64,000 nt of DNA from Lomentospora prolificans (taxonomy: Eukaryota; Ascomycota; Sordariomycetes; Microascales; Microascaceae). The notes beneath the pieces are model-generated. The model was not told the origin of the DNA and did no database searches. It worked only from the letters and a program-made list of their open reading frames with translations. The translations under genes and the position numbers were made by a program. Shown in pieces: positions 60,790 through 64,000 of the stretch. The DNA lies in assembly GCA_029532625.1 (NCBI GenBank), contig JARFXM010000011.1:1488001-1552000 (forward strand), read 5' to 3'. The number at the start of each line of letters is the position of its first letter. The stretch's first letter is position 1.

Positions 60790-61424
60790 TCATAGATCAA
60801 ATAGATCGTCATCATCGTCCCACGCCTTCCGCCTGCTCACCACAATCTTCTCTTCCTCCTTGTTATCCGCGACGGCGTTCAGTAGCTCTTTTAGCTGCTC
60901 CTCGGTAACTTTTTGCCTCAGTTGCCCTGACTGCGCTAGCATGATGAGGCGGTTCTCAATTTCGGTCGCCCGCGACTCCTTGACCATGCGGATGCGGCCC
61001 AGCCGATCCGCTGCCTCGGGGTGTAGAATCTGATCAAGCATCGACTTACGCGCCTCGGCTGCTCGGAGACAAAGACTAGTCAGTGTCGTGTCCTCGAATA
61101 TCCCGTGCTTTTAGGGAGGTTCACCTTGCTGTTGTCGCTGCCTGTGTCGCAAACACCCGTTAGCAACCATACACAAGCGGCAGAAAAGAAAATCCTAGAA
61201 AAAGAAGGGAAAAGGAAACGCACTGCTCTTGATCTGCTTGTTGACCCGGGCCCTTACCACCGCCGCTGCCGCCACCGCTGGCCTTGAGCTGCTCGAGGCG
61301 AGCCTTGCGAATCTAGAATTTTTGGTTAGTCGCACCACGGGCGGTTCCTGCAGGGTGGTGTCGTGCGATCTACCCCGCGCTGGAGAGGGGTGACTCAACG
61401 GACCTTTTCCAGCTCATCGTCCAT
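60790..61424 (-). CDS. PDCD5/TFAR19-family DNA-binding protein
   Basis: Four exons on the minus strand: 61424-61404, 61312-61224, 61141-61125 (17 nt) and 61058-60790, giving 131 aa. It starts MDDELEKIRKARLEQLKASG, has a Gly-rich linker, then QAEARKSMLDQILHPEAADR and the core LGRIRMVKESRATEIENRL and ends in an acidic tail (WDDDDDLFDL). The family includes human PDCD5 and yeast YMR074C, small three-helix-bundle proteins with nucleic-acid binding and chaperonin (CCT) contacts. The exact role in fungi is not settled. It is convergent with COQ4 (136 bp between stops). Confidence 0.92.
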
Positions 61425-62015
61425 GTTTAGAGGGAGGGTACGGGTGCACTTGGGATTCGGGTAAAAAGAGGGGAAAATTAAGCTTGAATTAAGCTTCTGG
61501 GGGATCTTTTGCGATAATAAGTCGAGTTGCAAAGTTTACAAATCGAGCCTAGAGATGTTGCGAAGTGGGATCCAGATGTTCCGCATTTACAGCGCTTCCA
61601 GTGCTCTTGCAACTTCTGCGAAAGCACAAGTCTCGGCAAAAGATTCAAGGTGTGGCGAGAGACTGCCACAGTGGCTTATTTGATCCACCTCGCCAGTGCT
61701 GGCGATAACCATGTTGTCAGCGGGCATTCTCCACGCTGTTGGAGTAGTGTGAGTGGAGTGTGAGCTAACTGCCAGCACAACTAGGTTCCCCGTCAATTTA
61801 TACGTCAATGGAAGCTCTATGCTTAATTCGTTGCGAAGAGTAAGGTCAAACAATCGCCTGGGAAATGAAACGGAAGGCAACCTACCAATATCGTCAAAGT
61901 AAGTGACAAATTCATGCGATCGCCAATGGCACCGCAACAAAATACCGACACCACCATCGTATGTGCAACCCTTAGTATCCCATTATCCGTTCTTCGCTTA
62001 CTAGCATCATGCTCT
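61425..62015. other. intergenic, nothing recognised
   Basis: Promoter side of the PDCD5-family gene and the 3' flank of the transposase remnant. Frames here have no recognised domain. Confidence 0.4.
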
Positions 62016-62557
62016 TCAAGCATTGCTCGTTCCCATCTGCAATTCCTTCCAAGCTTGCCTTGCAGCCTCTACTAACAAATTCTTATCCTGGAACTGAACA
62101 TCCCTGATTGCCATCGCCGGACCCTTCCATGCCTTCCCCATAAGGTTCGTATCGGGGCTACCTGGGCAGTTGAAGAAGTACCGTAGATTATGCCTCTGCT
62201 TCGACGTCTTCACAATATTTTAGCCGGATGAACCATGTACCGGTCCCCATGCCCAGTGCCTCCGTCCTCGTGTAGGATGAAGTTTGCAACTTGTTGGTCA
62301 AGCCATAGCTTGACAACTAGCTCCGAGATTGTATCCCAGTAGATTTCTGTGGTTGATTCGAAGATAGGTTTTGGTGAAATACCGTATTGAACCAGCTCGA
62401 TCCTGAAATTGTATGAGGCCTCTTGCGCGCCGGAAATGCGCGGTGAATCCATCATCGTTTTACTACCCGAGACTTTGAATTCCTGGAGTTGGTCAGGACA
62501 ATAACTCTCTCCTTGTCTACGCGCAACCTGCTTGGCTGCCCGTACATAGCATACCAT
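62016..62557 (-). pseudogene. DDE transposase remnant (Tc1/mariner-like)
   Basis: Two overlapping minus-strand frames (62557-62210, then 62213-62016 after a one-base phase change) read as one decayed transposase C-terminal half. The order SYCPDQLQ, YNFRIELVQYG, IYWDTISELVVKLWLD, ILHEDGGTGHG and then YFFNCPGSPDTNLMGKAWKGP matches the fungal DDE-superfamily pattern in which EDGxSGHG holds the second catalytic Asp and SPDLxPIENxW the third acidic residue. Here the IEN position reads MGK, so the third catalytic residue is lost. The N-terminal DNA-binding part is missing and no terminal repeats were identified. Confidence 0.65.
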
Positions 62558-64000
62558 TCATCAGAAAATCGGATACCGCCTCAGGCTTCCTGGTTAGGCC
62601 GCTCTTCAAGGCCCATTACAGCAGCTTCGACTCTCCGTTCCGCGTGCTCTCTCGAGACCCGACGGCAAGCGACACACCTGCGCCAGTCCTTTTGCTCAAC
62701 AGGACGGCGGACCGTTTGACCCCAGCCGAAGACAAGAGCTCACCCTAGCCTAGGGTACAACCTGCGCATCCCCACCTGTACTCCAGATGAGCTTTTCGAC
62801 CTGGTAGATCTTAACTTCTCTAAACTTCCTTCGATGTCCTCGCGTTCCCTCTAGAGGAATCGTCGCGTCCATAGCTACAAAGAATTTCTTTCGAATCTAG
62901 AAACTTAGAAGGCGCGGCATATCTCTTTCCTGAGAACTAGGACGCCATAGCGCCGTGGCTGGAGTTTGGAGGAGTCGTAGGCCCCTTGAACCATAAAGGT
63001 CTTGATCCCATCCTCGTGTTCGCCGTGTAAAGCCATTTGGGAATAACCAATAAATACCGTAGGAAATATTGAAGGTGCTCGGGCGGTAAGTATTCTTTTT
63101 TAATGCAGCACGTAATAGGAAGTGACATCATTCGAGAGGACAGCCGGTAACATTGGAACCCGGTTTCGGAGTCTCCGTCGTTCCAACGTAGCGATCGATT
63201 GACACTGGTCGGAGCAGGAGGGCTCCATTGATCGGCCTTATGGAAAACAAGGGCACAAGGCCTGGCCAGCCCAGGATTCAAAGGACCCTTAACACATTCT
63301 GAAATGTTACGTTTCTCTCGGTGGCGCCATTTTTTCTCCCCATCCCATCCCCGTCAGCTCGATGAATAGTAATCCGCGAACCGTATGCGAATCGCGGCAC
63401 AGACAGACCGAGTGGGCATCATCAAGCTCTATTAGTCGACGCCGAAAAGAATCGAAATGCCAAAAGTTGCCTGGCGCTCGTCAATCAACACACGTGAGTG
63501 GTTTCCAGGGTCAGACACGAAATGCCAAGACCATGTCTCACGCCATGCTTCTCCAAATAGAAACTCCCATCACCGTTCATGGAATCCCCTCAATAATTCA
63601 CCCGGGGGGGTTATAGAGCTCAAGACCAGTTGGCCTGGCCCGGGTTTTATTTCTAGTACTGGTACCAGACGTGCACTAGGCTAGGATATAGCTTTGAGAT
63701 GACCAACTGCAAATAACTCCAAATCATGCATGGAGCCTGTCCATAGCGCGGAGCAAGCGCGGAGCAGAGTCCTCGATTCTCTCGAGTAGATGTACTGGAT
63801 TACTAGAAGAACGTCGTCAGAGCTCTTGGAAAAGTGGATAGATAAAGGTTCATCCCTCCTGAAATCGAGCCATGCCACCATAATCAGCACGACCTCGACG
63901 GAAGAGTACCCCCAAAAAAGGAAAAAAAGCGTTTCCTGCCCAGGTCCCTGGGTCTGGGTGGTCCATTACCTGCACGACACCTCATAACCCTTCTCCAGGG
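62558..64000. other. intergenic to window edge, nothing recognised
   Basis: No gene or RNA recognised. It probably includes further remains of the transposon, but I cannot define its ends. Confidence 0.4.

Noticed and set aside
1..64000. CRISPR arrays, bacterial operons or prophage
   Set aside because: Spliceosomal introns and eukaryotic gene content throughout; no regularly spaced repeats seen.

Overview
The window is nuclear DNA of a filamentous ascomycete (Pezizomycotina). Genes carry several short introns (about 50-120 bp) with GTRNGT donors, CTNAC-type branch sites and YAG acceptors. Between genes lie long CT-rich stretches and decayed transposons. The core of the window is a mating-type (MAT) locus of the MAT1-1 (alpha-box) type with its classical flanks: SLA2 (42.7-46.2 kb, +), MAT1-1-1 (49.0-50.0 kb, -), APN2 (51.8-54.0 kb, -) and COX13 (58.6-59.3 kb, -). 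RPL21, RPS9 and SLU7, which also flank SLA2 in many Pezizomycotina, lie further left. The general resemblance is to Sordariomycetes, but I cannot name an order or genus from sequence reading alone.

Layout. 0-24.7 kb is mainly conserved housekeeping sequence: a DCAF11/LEC14B-like WD40 protein (+), a glycine/methionine-rich RRM protein (+), APC5 (-), a divergent RPL21(-)/RPS9(+) pair, SLU7 (-), an EST1/SMG7-type protein (+) and a multi-pass membrane protein (-). 24.7-42.7 kb is accessory sequence: two solo LTRs in head-to-head orientation that form a ~0.9 kb imperfect palindrome, a further LTR-like block, a small spliced gene, a bZIP factor, an unrecognised two-exon gene, and about 3.5 kb of decayed coding sequence that includes a broken STAND-type N-terminal domain gene with TPR-like sequence. 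42.7-54 kb is the MAT core. 54-58.5 kb is an unusually long gene-poor spacer between APN2 and COX13. 58.5-61.4 kb is compact again: COX13(-), COQ4(+) and PDCD5(-). 61.4-64 kb holds a broken DDE transposase.

How the genes relate. MAT1-1-1 is the alpha-domain regulator of mating identity; SLA2 (endocytosis) and APN2 (DNA repair) are syntenic neighbours, not functional partners. RPL21/RPS9 and COX13/COQ4 are head-to-head pairs with related functions (ribosome; mitochondrial respiration/ubiquinone) and probably share promoters. The main oddities are a MAT1-1 idiomorph with only one recognisable MAT gene, an in-frame TAG inside what looks like the conserved C-terminus of MAT1-1-1, APC5 sitting on the SLA2/RPL21 side rather than beside COX13, and several micro-exons (8, 13, 17 and 25 nt) in the genes to the right of MAT. 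All splice models were read by eye and checked only for frame and consensus.
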